From Kushneria marisflavi (GTDB taxonomy: Bacteria > Pseudomonadota > Gammaproteobacteria > Pseudomonadales > Halomonadaceae), in contig NZ_CP021358.1 of NCBI RefSeq assembly GCF_002157205.1, forward strand, positions 2,232,001 to 2,296,000: a stretch of DNA of 64,000 bases, in the 5' to 3' direction. Below the pieces are notes generated by a model. The model searched no databases and had not been told where the DNA came from. It saw nothing but the letters and a program-made list of their open reading frames with translations. A program made the translations under genes and the position numbers. Each line of letters starts with the position of its first letter. Positions within the stretch are counted from its first letter, which is position 1. Shown in pieces: positions 1 through 9,177 of this stretch.

Positions 1-552
1 CAGGGTCTGGCTGAACATCAGCATGGCCAGCTTCGACTGACGATAGGCCCGCCAGGGATCGTAATGGCGCTCGCCCTGCAGATCCTCAAAGTCGATCTGC
101 CCGCCCCGGTGGGCAAGGCTTGAAAGCTGGACCACCCGTGGCGCGGCGGCATGCATCAGCTGCGGCAGCAGCAGGCTCGTCAGCAGGAAATGGCCCAGAT
201 AATTGACGCCGAGCTGACGCTCGAACCCCTCTTCGGTCAACTCGCGGCGAGGCAGCGCCATGACGCCGGCGTTGTTGACCAGAAGATCCAGTGACGGCTC
301 CTGAGTCTGCACGCGGTGTGCAAACTCGCGTACCGACGCCAGCCGATTGAGATCAAGCAGCTCAAGGCGCACATCGGCCTTGGGAGACTCGGCACGGAGT
401 GCCTCGACAGCGGCCTGTCCCTTTGCTTCATCACGGGCGGCCACAATGACTCGGTAGTGCTGATGCATCAGGGCGCGTGCGGTTTCAAACCCCAGCCCCG
501 TATTGGCACCGGTTACCACGGCCAGCAGACGTCTATCGGCGTGATCGCTCAT
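1..552 (-). CDS. SDR family oxidoreductase, 3' end cut by window edge
   Basis: This is the N-terminal 184 residues of a short-chain dehydrogenase/reductase, and the gene continues past the left edge. The reading frame shows the Rossmann cofactor motif TGANTGLG near residue 15, the NNAG motif near residue 93 and the active-site YRQSK (YxxxK) near residue 169. The sequence between them resembles the retinol-dehydrogenase/WW-oxidoreductase-like SDR branch, which would use NAD(P)(H) on an aldehyde, ketone or alcohol. The substrate cannot be told. The start at 552 is chosen because GGAG lies about 8 bases upstream. It lies 35 bp behind the monooxygenase-like gene on the same strand, so the two are probably cotranscribed. 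Confidence 0.85.
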   Translation of the reverse strand, partial: MSDHADRRLLAVVTGANTGLGFETARALMHQHYRVIVAARDEAKGQAAVEALRAESPKADVRLELLDLNRLASVREFAHRVQTQEPSLDLLVNNAGVMALPRRELTEEGFERQLGVNYLGHFLLTSLLLPQLMHAAAPRVVQLSSLAHRGGQIDFEDLQGERHYDPWRAYRQSKLAMLMFSQTL

Positions 553-587
553 TGAAATGCTCCGCAGTAGAACAGGCCGTCACGCAC

Positions 588-920
588 TCAGTCTTGGTTC
601 GTGTCGCTGATGGTCTGAATGACCTCAAATCCCTCGAATTTCGGCGGCCCCAGATAAAGCCCCTCACGGCGACTCTGGCCGGCATTGGCATGGGCGGCAC
701 GAAAGGCCTCGGAGTGGGTCCAGGCCTCGAAGTCCGCGCGCGAACGCCAGAGGGTATGGGAAGAATAGAGCACGTGATCCTCTTCGGAGGGACCGCGCAG
801 CATATGAAACTCAACGAAGCCGGGCAGGCCCTGCAGGTGGGTTTCACGCTCCAGCCAGAGCTTTTCAAACTCTTCCACACGCTCGGGATTGACCCGAAAA
901 CGGTTCATGGCAATAAACAC
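588..920 (-). CDS. Antibiotic biosynthesis monooxygenase (ABM) / heme-degrading-like protein
   Basis: This 110-residue protein has the size and pattern of a single ABM-fold (dimeric alpha-beta barrel) domain. It opens with a beta strand (MNRFRVNPER), then a helix ending WLERETH, then the conserved GLPGFVEFHMLRG strand and a WRSRADFEAW segment near residue 60. Relatives include HmoA/HmoB/IsdG-type heme monooxygenases and quinol monooxygenases such as YgiN. The conserved Asn at position 6 and the W/H residues are compatible with heme binding but do not prove it. It is upstream of and codirectional with an SDR gene. Substrate and reaction are unassigned. Confidence 0.75.
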   Translation of the reverse strand: MFIAMNRFRVNPERVEEFEKLWLERETHLQGLPGFVEFHMLRGPSEEDHVLYSSHTLWRSRADFEAWTHSEAFRAAHANAGQSRREGLYLGPPKFEGFEVIQTISDTNQD

Positions 921-1059
921 CGCGCACGCTCCTGTCGTTGTTCATCGGGCGCCCTGTGCGCCCGGTCCTGTCATGACGATGGCACCTTGCCGCCATTCGG
1001 GCAAGATGATCAGGCTTGCCTGGTCATCTTGAACCAATGCGTTTTCGGAGATATCTGTC

Positions 1060-1545
1060 ATGACACCAGTCATCAATCTGTCACGGTTGACTACGCGCCC
1101 CTGGCAACAGGGCGACTTTTTCGGGGGCTCGGACATCAGCCTTGGCGCTCTGCTCGGCCTGAAGGCATTGGGCGTCACCTACAATGAGGTGCCCCCGGGG
1201 CGATCGAGTTGCCCGTTTCATAATCATCATGTGGAAGATGAGATTTTTGTCATTTTGCAGGGTGAAGGCGATTATCGATTTGGCGAGATGCGTCACCGTG
1301 TCACGGTGGGTGATGTACTGGGTGCGCCGGCTGGCAGTACAGAGATGGCTCATCAGTTGATCAATACCGGCGATCAGCCGCTGCATTATCTCGCCATTTC
1401 AAACAGGGCTCCTGCAGACATCATTGAGTACCCCGACTCAGGCAAGTTCATGGCGCGAGCCGAGGGTTCTGACCGGCAACGCGCCCGCCTGTTGGGTCGA
1501 CATGATGATATGCCTGCCTACTGGGAAGATGAGCCGGGGGCATAA
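1060..1545 (+). CDS. Cupin domain-containing protein
   Basis: This is a 161-residue single-domain cupin. The first cupin motif (PFHNHHVEDEIFVILQGEG, about residues 50-68) supplies the metal-binding His/His/Glu set. The second motif falls around PAGSTEMAHQLIN (about residues 95-107), where His is the fourth likely ligand. Such small cupins are often mannose-6-phosphate isomerase-like or sugar/oxalate-binding proteins with Mn or Fe, and no substrate can be inferred here. The start is preceded by GGAG about 9 bases upstream. The gene diverges from the ABM/SDR pair and converges on pepE. Confidence 0.8.
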   Translation: MTPVINLSRLTTRPWQQGDFFGGSDISLGALLGLKALGVTYNEVPPGRSSCPFHNHHVEDEIFVILQGEGDYRFGEMRHRVTVGDVLGAPAGSTEMAHQLINTGDQPLHYLAISNRAPADIIEYPDSGKFMARAEGSDRQRARLLGRHDDMPAYWEDEPGA

Positions 1546-1599
1546 GTCCTTCACCACTTTCAGGGGTCGTGTCTCACAAGCGAGGCCGGTCGTTATCAT

Positions 1600-2334
1600 T
1601 CAGTATTCAATGACCTTCGACATCAAAAGCCCGTCGCAGGGCTGGCCTGCTGGCAGCCTCTGCGTGCCTTGATGCATCAACAGCCAGGCATCCCGCTCAC
1701 CGAGCAGTTCAAGCCGGTCATCTTCCCGGCGCAGGGCGGTACCTTCCGGCAGGGCGACCACTCTGCTGTTCGGATTGAGCGTCAGATACTCCGCCAGACG
1801 CTCTTCCCGGCTTTCGCCGTGGTGTCCGGCGCTCTTGTCGACGATGAAGTGAGGGTTGATCTGAAAGGGCACCAGCTCAAGGGTTCGAAAGCTCGGAGGC
1901 TCGACAATCGGCATGTCATTGGTGGTGCACAGGGTTGGGCCTGCCAGGTTGGCACCGGCACTCCAGCCAATATAGGGCAGGCCCTCACCCACGCGCTTGC
2001 GAATGACATCCATCAGATTTAGGTCGTAAAGCCGGCTGACCAGTGCAAAGGTATTGCCACCGCCCACGATCAGCGCCTCGGCACGGCGGATCGCCGATTC
2101 GGGGTCGTCGCTGTCATGCAGGCTGTCCAGCGTGATGTCGCCGAGATCAAGCGCGGCGCGGACGTGGTCCAGATAGGTGTCGAAACCTTTACTGACCCCA
2201 GCGTGGGGAATAAACAGCGCGCGTGTGATCGGCGTGGAATGCGCGCTCAGAAATTCCTTGATCAGAGGGCGGGTCCAGACCAGATAGCCGGTGTCACCGG
2301 CCATGGCGCTGCTCAGCAGTAAAAGTCGTGACAT
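1600..2334 (-). CDS. pepE: Peptidase E (alpha-aspartyl dipeptidase)
   Basis: This is a 244-residue member of peptidase family S51, which hydrolyses N-terminal Asp-Xaa dipeptides in the cytoplasm. The nucleophile sits in YIGWSAGANL (Ser about residue 125). LIVGGGNTF near residue 89 and NPHFIVDKSAGHHGESREERLAEYL near residues 160-183 are typical of the family, the latter carrying the probable catalytic His. The length is close to the roughly 230 residues of the enterobacterial enzyme. It is transcribed divergently from the TonB-dependent receptor gene, with a palindrome and a Fur-like site between them. Confidence 0.9.
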   Translation of the reverse strand: MSRLLLLSSAMAGDTGYLVWTRPLIKEFLSAHSTPITRALFIPHAGVSKGFDTYLDHVRAALDLGDITLDSLHDSDDPESAIRRAEALIVGGGNTFALVSRLYDLNLMDVIRKRVGEGLPYIGWSAGANLAGPTLCTTNDMPIVEPPSFRTLELVPFQINPHFIVDKSAGHHGESREERLAEYLTLNPNSRVVALPEGTALRREDDRLELLGERDAWLLMHQGTQRLPAGQPCDGLLMSKVIEY

Positions 2335-2410
2335 GGGACTGTCCTGTTTGGGACCTCATTTAAAACGCCTTCGGCGATTGAGGCTCTAATGCTCTGAGGC
2401 GTCGAGTCAA

Positions 2411-2432
2411 GCCATTGCAATACTGCAATGGC
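2411..2432. promoter_or_regulatory. Perfect 9+4+9 palindrome, candidate operator
   Basis: GCCATTGCA and TGCAATGGC form a perfect inverted repeat around ATAC. It sits in the 222-bp region between the divergent pepE and TonB-receptor genes, about 30 bp upstream of the Fur-like box. There is no T-run next to it, so an operator is more likely than a terminator. The regulator is unknown. Confidence 0.45.
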
Positions 2433-2456
2433 GCCCAAAAACGCCATTTTATTATT

Positions 2457-2475
2457 TGAGAATGATTATTGTTGA
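2457..2475. promoter_or_regulatory. Fur box-like site
   Basis: TTGAGAATGATTATTGTTG matches the Fur 19-bp consensus (GATAATGATAATCATTATC) well in its central GAATGATTAT portion. It lies about 80 bp upstream of a TonB-dependent receptor start, the usual place for iron repression. The assignment rests on motif and context only. Confidence 0.65.
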
Positions 2476-2556
2476 CTTTAACGAGGCGGCTTTTCAGAAT
2501 CCCTTCGCTTTTTAAGACCAATAACGGGTGCGTTAAACGCACCGGCAAGGGACATC

Positions 2557-4668
2557 ATGAAAACATCATCGCCCGTGTTCGACGTCGGCGCTCGGCGGCG
2601 TCTGCTCGGTGCTGTCGTGGCCGCCGCCGGCGTGTATGCCACGGCCGCCCCGGTTCAGGCACAGCAGAACACTGAAGCATCACTGGACACCATGACCGTC
2701 GAGGCGGCTGCCGTACCCGATAGCGCTGCCGGCCCGGACAGCTCCATTGTGGCGCGTCGCACCATGACCGGCTCCAAAACCGATACCGAAGTGCTCGATC
2801 TTTCCAATAGCGTCTCGACCGTCACCGAAGAAGAGATGCGCACACGCAACGTGCAGAGCCTCGAGCAGGCGATTGGCTATACGGCAGGTGTGGCGGTGGA
2901 TCAATACGGCGGTGATGACCGCTATGACTACTTCATGATTCGTGGTTTTGACGGCACCTCATCTGGTACCTATCGGGACGGACTGAGCCGTCGCACAGTC
3001 AATTTTACCGGCGGCAAGCTTGAGCCCTACGGTCTGCAGCGCATCGATATCCTCAAGGGGTCGACCTCGACGCTCTTTGGCCTCAACGCGCCGGGTGGCA
3101 TGGTCAATGCGATCACCAAGCGCCCGCTTGATTACGATTTCGGTGAGGTCTACACCACACTGGGCGATGACCACACCGAAACCGCAGCCGACTTTGGTGG
3201 CCCGATCGATCAGGCCGGCGAGTGGAGCTATCGCATCACCACCAAGTGGCAGGACGCCGAGCTCAGTGCCGATGAAACCCGCGATGATCGTTTCTATTTC
3301 GCCCCGGCCCTGACCTGGAAGCCCGATGACGCCACCTCGCTGACGTTGCTTGCCGACTACAACAAGCGTCGTGGCAATACCTCACATGCCATCCCGATCG
3401 GGTCGAACATTGACCCGGAAACCTTTCTTGGCGAGCCCGATTACAACGATCTGGACCGCTTCGAGCGCAATGCCGGCTATCTGTTCGAGCATGATTTTCA
3501 AAACGGCCTGACCTTTCGCCAGAACGCCCGCTATACCTATCTGAACATGGACTACCGCCATGTCTACCTGAGCGAACCGGACCCGCGCGACGGGCGCGCT
3601 GCCTTCGTGGTGGCCGGTGAGCGCGATCAGTACGCCATCGACAACCAGCTCCAGTTCGATCATGAATTTGAGGGCATCAGGACCCGGACGCTGGCGGGAT
3701 TTGATTACAACAACGATGAGGTCGATGAGCGCTCGCGCTTTGGGACGGCGGGTGGAATCGATCCCGACAACCCACGTTACTGTGGAGAGGCCTGCGTAAC
3801 GCTGGGTGCGCCCGACAACTTTCACCAGAAACAGCTGTCACGCGGCACCTACCTGCAGGAGGAGCTGACCTTTGATGATCGCTGGATCGTGACGCTGGGC
3901 GGTCGCTACGACGAGATCAAAACAGACACGGCAGATGCCTCCTACAGTGACTACGCCTTTACCAAACGTGCCGGCCTGACTTGGAAGGCGCTGGAGAACC
4001 TGTCGTTTTACACCAACTATTCGGAGTCGTTCGAGCCGCCCTCAAGCCGCAGCCTGATCGAGGGCAGCGCCGAGCCGCAGGAAGGCAGGCAGTACGAGAT
4101 CGGCATGAAATATCGTCCGACCGACAATGCACTGGTGACGCTGGCCGCGTTTGATCTCACTCAGGAAAACGTCGTCAAGCGGGTGACGCCGACCCTTTAT
4201 CGCCAGGTCGGTGAAATCAACGTTCGCGGACTCGAGCTTGAAGGCAAGCTGGCTCTCAACGATCGGCTCAACATGACGGCGGCGTATTCGTACTGGGACC
4301 CCGAGATCAAGGAAGACGGCCTGACTGGCAACGAAGGCAACCGCCCGATGCTGGTGCCGCGCAACATTGCCTCGGTATGGGCCGACTACACGATTCCCGG
4401 CAGCAGCACCCGCGGTGATCTGACCCTGGGGCTGGGCACCCGCTTTGTCGGCGACACTTATATCGACGATGAAAACAGTGACAAGGCCGCTTCCTATACG
4501 CTGGTCGATGCCATGGCCCGTTACGATCTCACCGAGAATGTGGATCTGGCCGTTAACGTCACCAACCTGTTCGATCGGGACTATCTGACCTACGTCGACA
4601 ATGTCAGTAATAGTGGCTTCTACGGCAACGGTCGATCCGTTTTGACCACGCTGCGCTATCACTGGTAA
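2557..4668 (+). CDS. TonB-dependent siderophore receptor (FhuA/FoxA-like)
   Basis: This 703-residue outer-membrane receptor should bring a ferric siderophore into the periplasm using TonB energy. An arginine-rich N terminus and a hydrophobic stretch ending VQAQQ form a Sec-type signal peptide of about 36 residues. DTMTV follows as a possible TonB box. The plug domain is seen in MRTRNVQSLEQAIGYTAGV, MIRGFDG and RIDILKGSTSTLFGLN (about residues 90-180). The rest is the beta barrel, ending in a strand with terminal aromatic residue (LRYHW). Family resemblance is to ferrichrome/ferrioxamine receptors, but the ligand is not certain. The Fur-like site upstream suggests iron repression. There is no adjacent ABC importer. 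Confidence 0.88.
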   Translation: MKTSSPVFDVGARRRLLGAVVAAAGVYATAAPVQAQQNTEASLDTMTVEAAAVPDSAAGPDSSIVARRTMTGSKTDTEVLDLSNSVSTVTEEEMRTRNVQSLEQAIGYTAGVAVDQYGGDDRYDYFMIRGFDGTSSGTYRDGLSRRTVNFTGGKLEPYGLQRIDILKGSTSTLFGLNAPGGMVNAITKRPLDYDFGEVYTTLGDDHTETAADFGGPIDQAGEWSYRITTKWQDAELSADETRDDRFYFAPALTWKPDDATSLTLLADYNKRRGNTSHAIPIGSNIDPETFLGEPDYNDLDRFERNAGYLFEHDFQNGLTFRQNARYTYLNMDYRHVYLSEPDPRDGRAAFVVAGERDQYAIDNQLQFDHEFEGIRTRTLAGFDYNNDEVDERSRFGTAGGIDPDNPRYCGEACVTLGAPDNFHQKQLSRGTYLQEELTFDDRWIVTLGGRYDEIKTDTADASYSDYAFTKRAGLTWKALENLSFYTNYSESFEPPSSRSLIEGSAEPQEGRQYEIGMKYRPTDNALVTLAAFDLTQENVVKRVTPTLYRQVGEINVRGLELEGKLALNDRLNMTAAYSYWDPEIKEDGLTGNEGNRPMLVPRNIASVWADYTIPGSSTRGDLTLGLGTRFVGDTYIDDENSDKAASYTLVDAMARYDLTENVDLAVNVTNLFDRDYLTYVDNVSNSGFYGNGRSVLTTLRYHW

Positions 4669-4783
4669 TCAAGGGCCAGGGAAGGCACAGGACGCCTTTC
4701 AGCCTGCACCATCGGGCACCCCGTCCGGATTGGCCGGGGCACCCGACAGCCGCTCCCTGCGATTTCTGCCTGCCTTTTGACCG

Positions 4784-6850
4784 TCAAATCTCCACACGCA
4801 GGCCAAGCTCGATGACTCGTTGCGGCGGTACCTTGTAGTACGAGGTGGGCTGGATGGCGTTACGCGCCATGAACGCAAACAGCTTCTCGCGCCACAGCAT
4901 CATGCCCGGGACCTCGTCGGTGGGAATGATCGTCGCCCGGCCGATATAGAAGGTGGCCTGTTCCATGTCCACCTCAAGGCCGAACCGTTCGGCAAAACGC
5001 ACGGCCACCGGGACGTTGGGGGTCTGCATGAAGCCGTAATGCACGATGACCCGATAGACCCCCTGGCCCAGGTCATCGATCTCGAGGCGCTCGGCGGCCG
5101 GGATACGAGGGGAGTCCTCGGTGCGAACGGTCAAAAGCAGCACACGTTCATGCAGCACGTGATTGTGCTGCAGGTGATGGTGAAGCATAGGCAGGGTACC
5201 GGCATCGCTGCCGGTCAGGAAAATGGCGGTGCCCTCGACACGGATGGTCTCGCTGTCGGCCAGCTCACGCACGAACTCCTCAAGCGGGGCCGATTCGTCG
5301 GCGTTGTCTTCATCCGCTTCCTTGTCATGCCTGAGCCGTCGGCTCAGCAGCTCACGCCCACGCAACCAGGTGCTCATCAGGGTGAACATGGCGACCGCGG
5401 TCAGTACCGGGAACCAGCCGCCGTGTGGCACCTTGAGCAGGTTGGCACCGAAAAACGGCAGGTCGACCAGCAAAAAGGCCACGGTAATCGGCCCGGCCAC
5501 CCATAGTGGCCACTCCCAGCGCTCGCGCATGATGAAAAACGCCAGCACCGTGGTGATGGTCATGGCAAAGGAGATGCCCACGCCGTAGGCCCAGGCCAGA
5601 TTGGTCGAGGTCCGAAAACCGAGCACAAGCCCGATGGTGGCCAGCATGAGCAGCCAGTTCAGGGTCGGCACATAAATCTGACCGTACTCTTCCGAGGAGG
5701 TCTGAAACAGGCGCATCGGCGGCAGCTGGCCGAGCTGGACCGCCTGACGGGTCAGCGAGAAGGCCCCTGAAATGACGGCCTGCGAGGCAATGACGGTCGC
5801 GATGGTCGCCAGGCCGACGAGCGGATAAAGCGCCCATTCCGGCGCAAGGTTATAAAACGGCTGGCTGGCGGACTGGCCCTGGGAGTGGATCAGCATCGCG
5901 CCCTGGCCGTAATAGTTGAGCAAAAGCGCCGGCAGAACGAGCCCGAACCAGGCCAGCTGGATCGGGCGCCGGCCGAAATGACCCATGTCGGCATACATCG
6001 CCTCGCCGCCGGTCACCACCAGAAAGACCGCACCCAGCACCACAAAGCCTGTCCAGTGATTGATGCTAAAGAACTCGATCGCCCGCAGCGGGTTGACGGC
6101 CGCGAGCACGCCGGGCTCCTGAACAATGCCGTAGATCCCGAGTGAGGCGAGCGTTGTGAACCACACCACCATCACCGGGCCGAAAAAGCGCCCAACGGTT
6201 TCGGTACCGCGTGACTGAATGGCAAACAGTGCCACGAGAATGGCGATCGTGATCGGGATGACATAGGGCTCAAAGACTTTGGTGGCCACATTCAGGCCTT
6301 CCACGGCGCTGGAGACTGAAATCGCCGGCGTCAGCATGAAACTGCCGTACAAGAGGGCGGTGCCGAAGATGCCCAGCCGAAGCAGCCACTTTGAATGTGG
6401 CCCGGCATTTTTGCGCCAGGGGTTGAGCAGGGCCACCAGCGCCAGCATGCCGCCTTCGCCGTTATTATTGGCGCGGGTGACAAACAGCATGTACTTGGTC
6501 GAGACGACCAGAATCAGTGCCCAGAAGATCAGTGACAGAATGCCCAGCACATTGGCATCGCTGGGTGTCAGGTGGCTGGCGCCGCGAAAGCATTCGCGCA
6601 GGGCGTAGAGGGGGCTGGTACCGATATCGCCGTAGGAGACGCCCAGTGCGGCCAGCCCGAGCACGACCAGCCGCTTCGGGCTCAGCTCGCGTTCTTCGGC
6701 CTCGCAGCTTTCGGCCTGCTCTTCGTGGGACCAGGGCTGGGCAATCTGTTCCTGCTCGCTTCTGCTCGGGGCATGCTCCTGAGCGTCTTCCTTGTCGTCG
6801 GTTTTCCGGTCTGCGCTGTGCTCATTTTTTATCGGACATCTGTCTACCAC
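4784..6850 (-). CDS. kup: Low-affinity potassium transporter Kup
   Basis: This is a KUP/HAK/KT family K+ uptake permease, probably H+-coupled, in the inner membrane. The signature LAALGVSYGDIGTSPLYALRE is near residues 66-86, followed by about twelve hydrophobic segments and a cytoplasmic C-terminal domain (VEGTAIFLT... through FYIGR). It ends GLRVEI. The 688 residues exceed the usual roughly 630 because a strongly acidic, charged tail of about 55 residues precedes the first helix. The only in-frame start is GTG at 6850, without a clear ribosome site, so the true start is uncertain. K+ uptake fits an osmotically stressed lifestyle. Confidence 0.92.
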   Translation of the reverse strand: MVDRCPIKNEHSADRKTDDKEDAQEHAPSRSEQEQIAQPWSHEEQAESCEAEERELSPKRLVVLGLAALGVSYGDIGTSPLYALRECFRGASHLTPSDANVLGILSLIFWALILVVSTKYMLFVTRANNNGEGGMLALVALLNPWRKNAGPHSKWLLRLGIFGTALLYGSFMLTPAISVSSAVEGLNVATKVFEPYVIPITIAILVALFAIQSRGTETVGRFFGPVMVVWFTTLASLGIYGIVQEPGVLAAVNPLRAIEFFSINHWTGFVVLGAVFLVVTGGEAMYADMGHFGRRPIQLAWFGLVLPALLLNYYGQGAMLIHSQGQSASQPFYNLAPEWALYPLVGLATIATVIASQAVISGAFSLTRQAVQLGQLPPMRLFQTSSEEYGQIYVPTLNWLLMLATIGLVLGFRTSTNLAWAYGVGISFAMTITTVLAFFIMRERWEWPLWVAGPITVAFLLVDLPFFGANLLKVPHGGWFPVLTAVAMFTLMSTWLRGRELLSRRLRHDKEADEDNADESAPLEEFVRELADSETIRVEGTAIFLTGSDAGTLPMLHHHLQHNHVLHERVLLLTVRTEDSPRIPAAERLEIDDLGQGVYRVIVHYGFMQTPNVPVAVRFAERFGLEVDMEQATFYIGRATIIPTDEVPGMMLWREKLFAFMARNAIQPTSYYKVPPQRVIELGLRVEI

Positions 6851-6970
6851 CGATGGTGTGACGTGATCGTCTTTTTTGATGCGGCCCCTGAAAGTATCGA
6901 TCCTTGCTGCCGATGCCCTGACACCTGTCTGCGGCGGCCGTTTCGATCTTTCATATTTCGATAGTAGTGA

Positions 6971-6997
6971 GCCCTGATTCGACTGTCGAATCAGGGC
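6971..6997. terminator. Perfect stem-loop between bioA and kup
   Basis: GCCCTGATTC and GAATCAGGGC form a 10-bp stem with a 7-base loop, and the dyad can extend to 13 bp. It lies about 110 bp downstream of the bioA stop and upstream of kup. No T-run follows on either strand, so it is either an imperfect terminator for the bio operon or a regulatory hairpin ahead of kup. Confidence 0.45.
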
Positions 6998-7106
6998 CGT
7001 GACCTGTCGACCAATGGCGCAATGACCAAAGACCCGGAGAAAGACAGACCCCTGAAGCGCCGGTGATCATGTCCTTGAGTGCCGCGTTCTCGGCGAGTGG
7101 TTAGCC

Positions 7107-8456
7107 CTATCGCCCGGTGGCGACCTCCAGCCCTTCGCGAGTCACCTCGCCGAGAAAGTCGATTTCCTCGGGGGTGATCACGTAAGGCGGCATCCAGTAG
7201 ATGACGTTGCCCAGCGGGCGCAACATGGCACCGCGGGACATGGCGTGCTGAAAGACCCGGAGTCCGCGACGTTCACGAAAGTCATAGGGTTCGAGCGTTG
7301 CCTTGTCCTTCACCATTTCGATGGCGACCACCATGCCGGTCTGGCGGACATCGCCGACGTGTGGGTGCTCGCGCAGGGGCGCCGTCACCTGCTCGATGCG
7401 AGCCGATTTGTCGCGATTGGTGGCGATCACGTCGTCGTCTTCGAGAATGTCGAGCGTGGCCAGCGCTGCGGCACAGGCCAGCGGATTGCCGGTGTAACTG
7501 TGCGAGTGCAAAAAGGCCCGCAGCGTTGAATAGTCGTCATAGAAGGCTGCATAGATCTCGTCGGTGGTCATGACCACCGACAGCGGCAGATACCCTCCGG
7601 TGATCGCCTTGGACAGGCACAGATAGTCCGGGCGTACGCCGGCCTGTTCGCAGGCGAACATCGTGCCGGTGCGCCCGAAGCCGACGGCAATTTCATCAAA
7701 TATCAGCTGCACGTTGTGTCGATCGCACGCTTCGCGCAGCCAGGTCAGATACTCCGGCGGGTACATGCGCATGCCGCCGGCACACTGGATCAATGGCTCA
7801 ACGATGACCGCGGCCAGTTCATCGCCATGACGTTCGAGCGCAGCCTCCATGTGGGCAAAGGCTGCCCGGGCCTGGTCGATCCACTGGTCACGCGGAAGAC
7901 CGAATCCGTCCGGCGCCGGCACCTTGATCACATCCAGCAGCAGCGAGCGATAGGTGTCGGTAAAAATCGCCACATCGCCGACGGAAAGCGCGCCTAGCGT
8001 CTCGCCGTGATAGCCGTTGGTGATGGTCAGAAAGCGGCGCTTCTCCGGTCGACCCTGGTTATGCCAGTAGTGGTAGCTCATTTTCAGGGCGACCTCGATC
8101 GCCGAGGAGCCGTTGTCGGCATAAAAGCAGTGCCCCAGCCCTTCCGGGGCCAGTCGTCCCAGCCGTTCGGAGAGTTCGATCACCGGCTGATGGGTAAAGC
8201 CTGACAATATGACGTGCTCAAGCGTGTCGAGCTGGGTCTTGATGCGCGCATTGATGCGCTCATTGGCGTGGCCGAGGATATTGACCCACCAGGAGCTGAT
8301 CGCATCCAGGTAGCGATGACCTTCGAAATCCTCAAGCCACACCCCCTTGCCCGAGCGGATGGGGGTGACCGGCAGGGTTTCGTGATCCTTCATCTGGGTG
8401 CAGGGGTGCCAGAGGCTGGCCAGGTCGCGCTGCATCCATGTGGCGTTATCGTTCAT
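7107..8456 (-). CDS. bioA: Adenosylmethionine-8-amino-7-oxononanoate aminotransferase
   Basis: BioA transfers an amino group from S-adenosylmethionine to 8-amino-7-oxononanoate to give 7,8-diaminononanoate, using PLP. The sequence shows SLWHPCTQM near the N terminus, GSSAIEVALKMSYHYW, NGYHGETLGALSVGD, FDEIAVGFGRTGTMFA (PLP-contacting Asp) and LSKAITGGYLPLSVV with the Schiff-base Lys. From the ATG at 8456 it has 449 residues, close to the E. coli enzyme (429). This start is preferred over upstream ones because it overlaps the bioD stop by 11 bp, in the style of the other junctions in this operon. It is the last gene of bioBFHCDA. Confidence 0.95.
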   Translation of the reverse strand: MNDNATWMQRDLASLWHPCTQMKDHETLPVTPIRSGKGVWLEDFEGHRYLDAISSWWVNILGHANERINARIKTQLDTLEHVILSGFTHQPVIELSERLGRLAPEGLGHCFYADNGSSAIEVALKMSYHYWHNQGRPEKRRFLTITNGYHGETLGALSVGDVAIFTDTYRSLLLDVIKVPAPDGFGLPRDQWIDQARAAFAHMEAALERHGDELAAVIVEPLIQCAGGMRMYPPEYLTWLREACDRHNVQLIFDEIAVGFGRTGTMFACEQAGVRPDYLCLSKAITGGYLPLSVVMTTDEIYAAFYDDYSTLRAFLHSHSYTGNPLACAAALATLDILEDDDVIATNRDKSARIEQVTAPLREHPHVGDVRQTGMVVAIEMVKDKATLEPYDFRERRGLRVFQHAMSRGAMLRPLGNVIYWMPPYVITPEEIDFLGEVTREGLEVATGR

Positions 8457-9177
8457 GAGATTCCAGTAGCACATTGAGATCAAGACAGGCGCCGACTCGC
8501 TCTGGCGTCGGCGCCACAAGGTAAGGCACCAGGCCCAGACAGGGGATGCCGCCACGCCGGCTCAACCACTCTTCGAGCGTGGCCAGATTGGCGGCCAGAC
8601 GCGACAGGTCGGCATCCACCACGTTGGCCACCCAGCCGGCGACCCTCAGGCCGTCGCGCTCGATGGCCTCCAGCGTCAGTCGGGCATGATTGATGGCGCC
8701 GAGCCGCACACCGACCACCAGAATGACCGGCAGATCCAGCGCCACGGCCAGATCGGAGAGGCAGGCGTCATCGCTTAAAGGCACGCGCCAGCCGCCGGCA
8801 CCTTCGATCAGGGTGAAGTCGGCGCTGGCGGCCAGCAGCGTCTGCATGGGCGTCAGAAGCGACGCCACCGAGAGCCTGTTTCTGGCCTCACTGGCCGCAA
8901 TATGCGGTGCAATGGCCGGTTCAAACGCCACTGGATTGACCGCCTCGTAGGAAAGCGCAGGCTCGCACTGGGCCTGCAGGGCCAGGGCATCGGCGTTGCG
9001 CAGGCCCTGCGAGGTGCGCTGGCTGCCGGAGGCGACGGGCTTGCCGGCGGCGGTCGTCAGCCCGCGGGTACGTGCCGCGCTCAAAAGGCCCGAGGCGATC
9101 AGGGTCTTGCCGGCATCGGTATCGGTGCCGGTCACGAAAAAGGCCGAAGGGGAGGGACCAGAGGTGTGATCCGTCAT
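8446..9177 (-). CDS. bioD: ATP-dependent dethiobiotin synthetase
   Basis: BioD closes the ureido ring of dethiobiotin from diaminononanoate, CO2 and ATP. The 243-residue protein begins with the P-loop motif FFVTGTDTDAGKTLIASGLL. Further on it has the KPVASG substrate-binding segment (about residues 41-46), NPVAFEPAIAPHIAA and EGAGGWRVPLSD (about residues 120-131). The ATG at 9177 shares ATGA with the bioC stop, showing translational coupling inside the biotin operon. Confidence 0.95.
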   Translation of the reverse strand: MTDHTSGPSPSAFFVTGTDTDAGKTLIASGLLSAARTRGLTTAAGKPVASGSQRTSQGLRNADALALQAQCEPALSYEAVNPVAFEPAIAPHIAASEARNRLSVASLLTPMQTLLAASADFTLIEGAGGWRVPLSDDACLSDLAVALDLPVILVVGVRLGAINHARLTLEAIERDGLRVAGWVANVVDADLSRLAANLATLEEWLSRRGGIPCLGLVPYLVAPTPERVGACLDLNVLLESHER

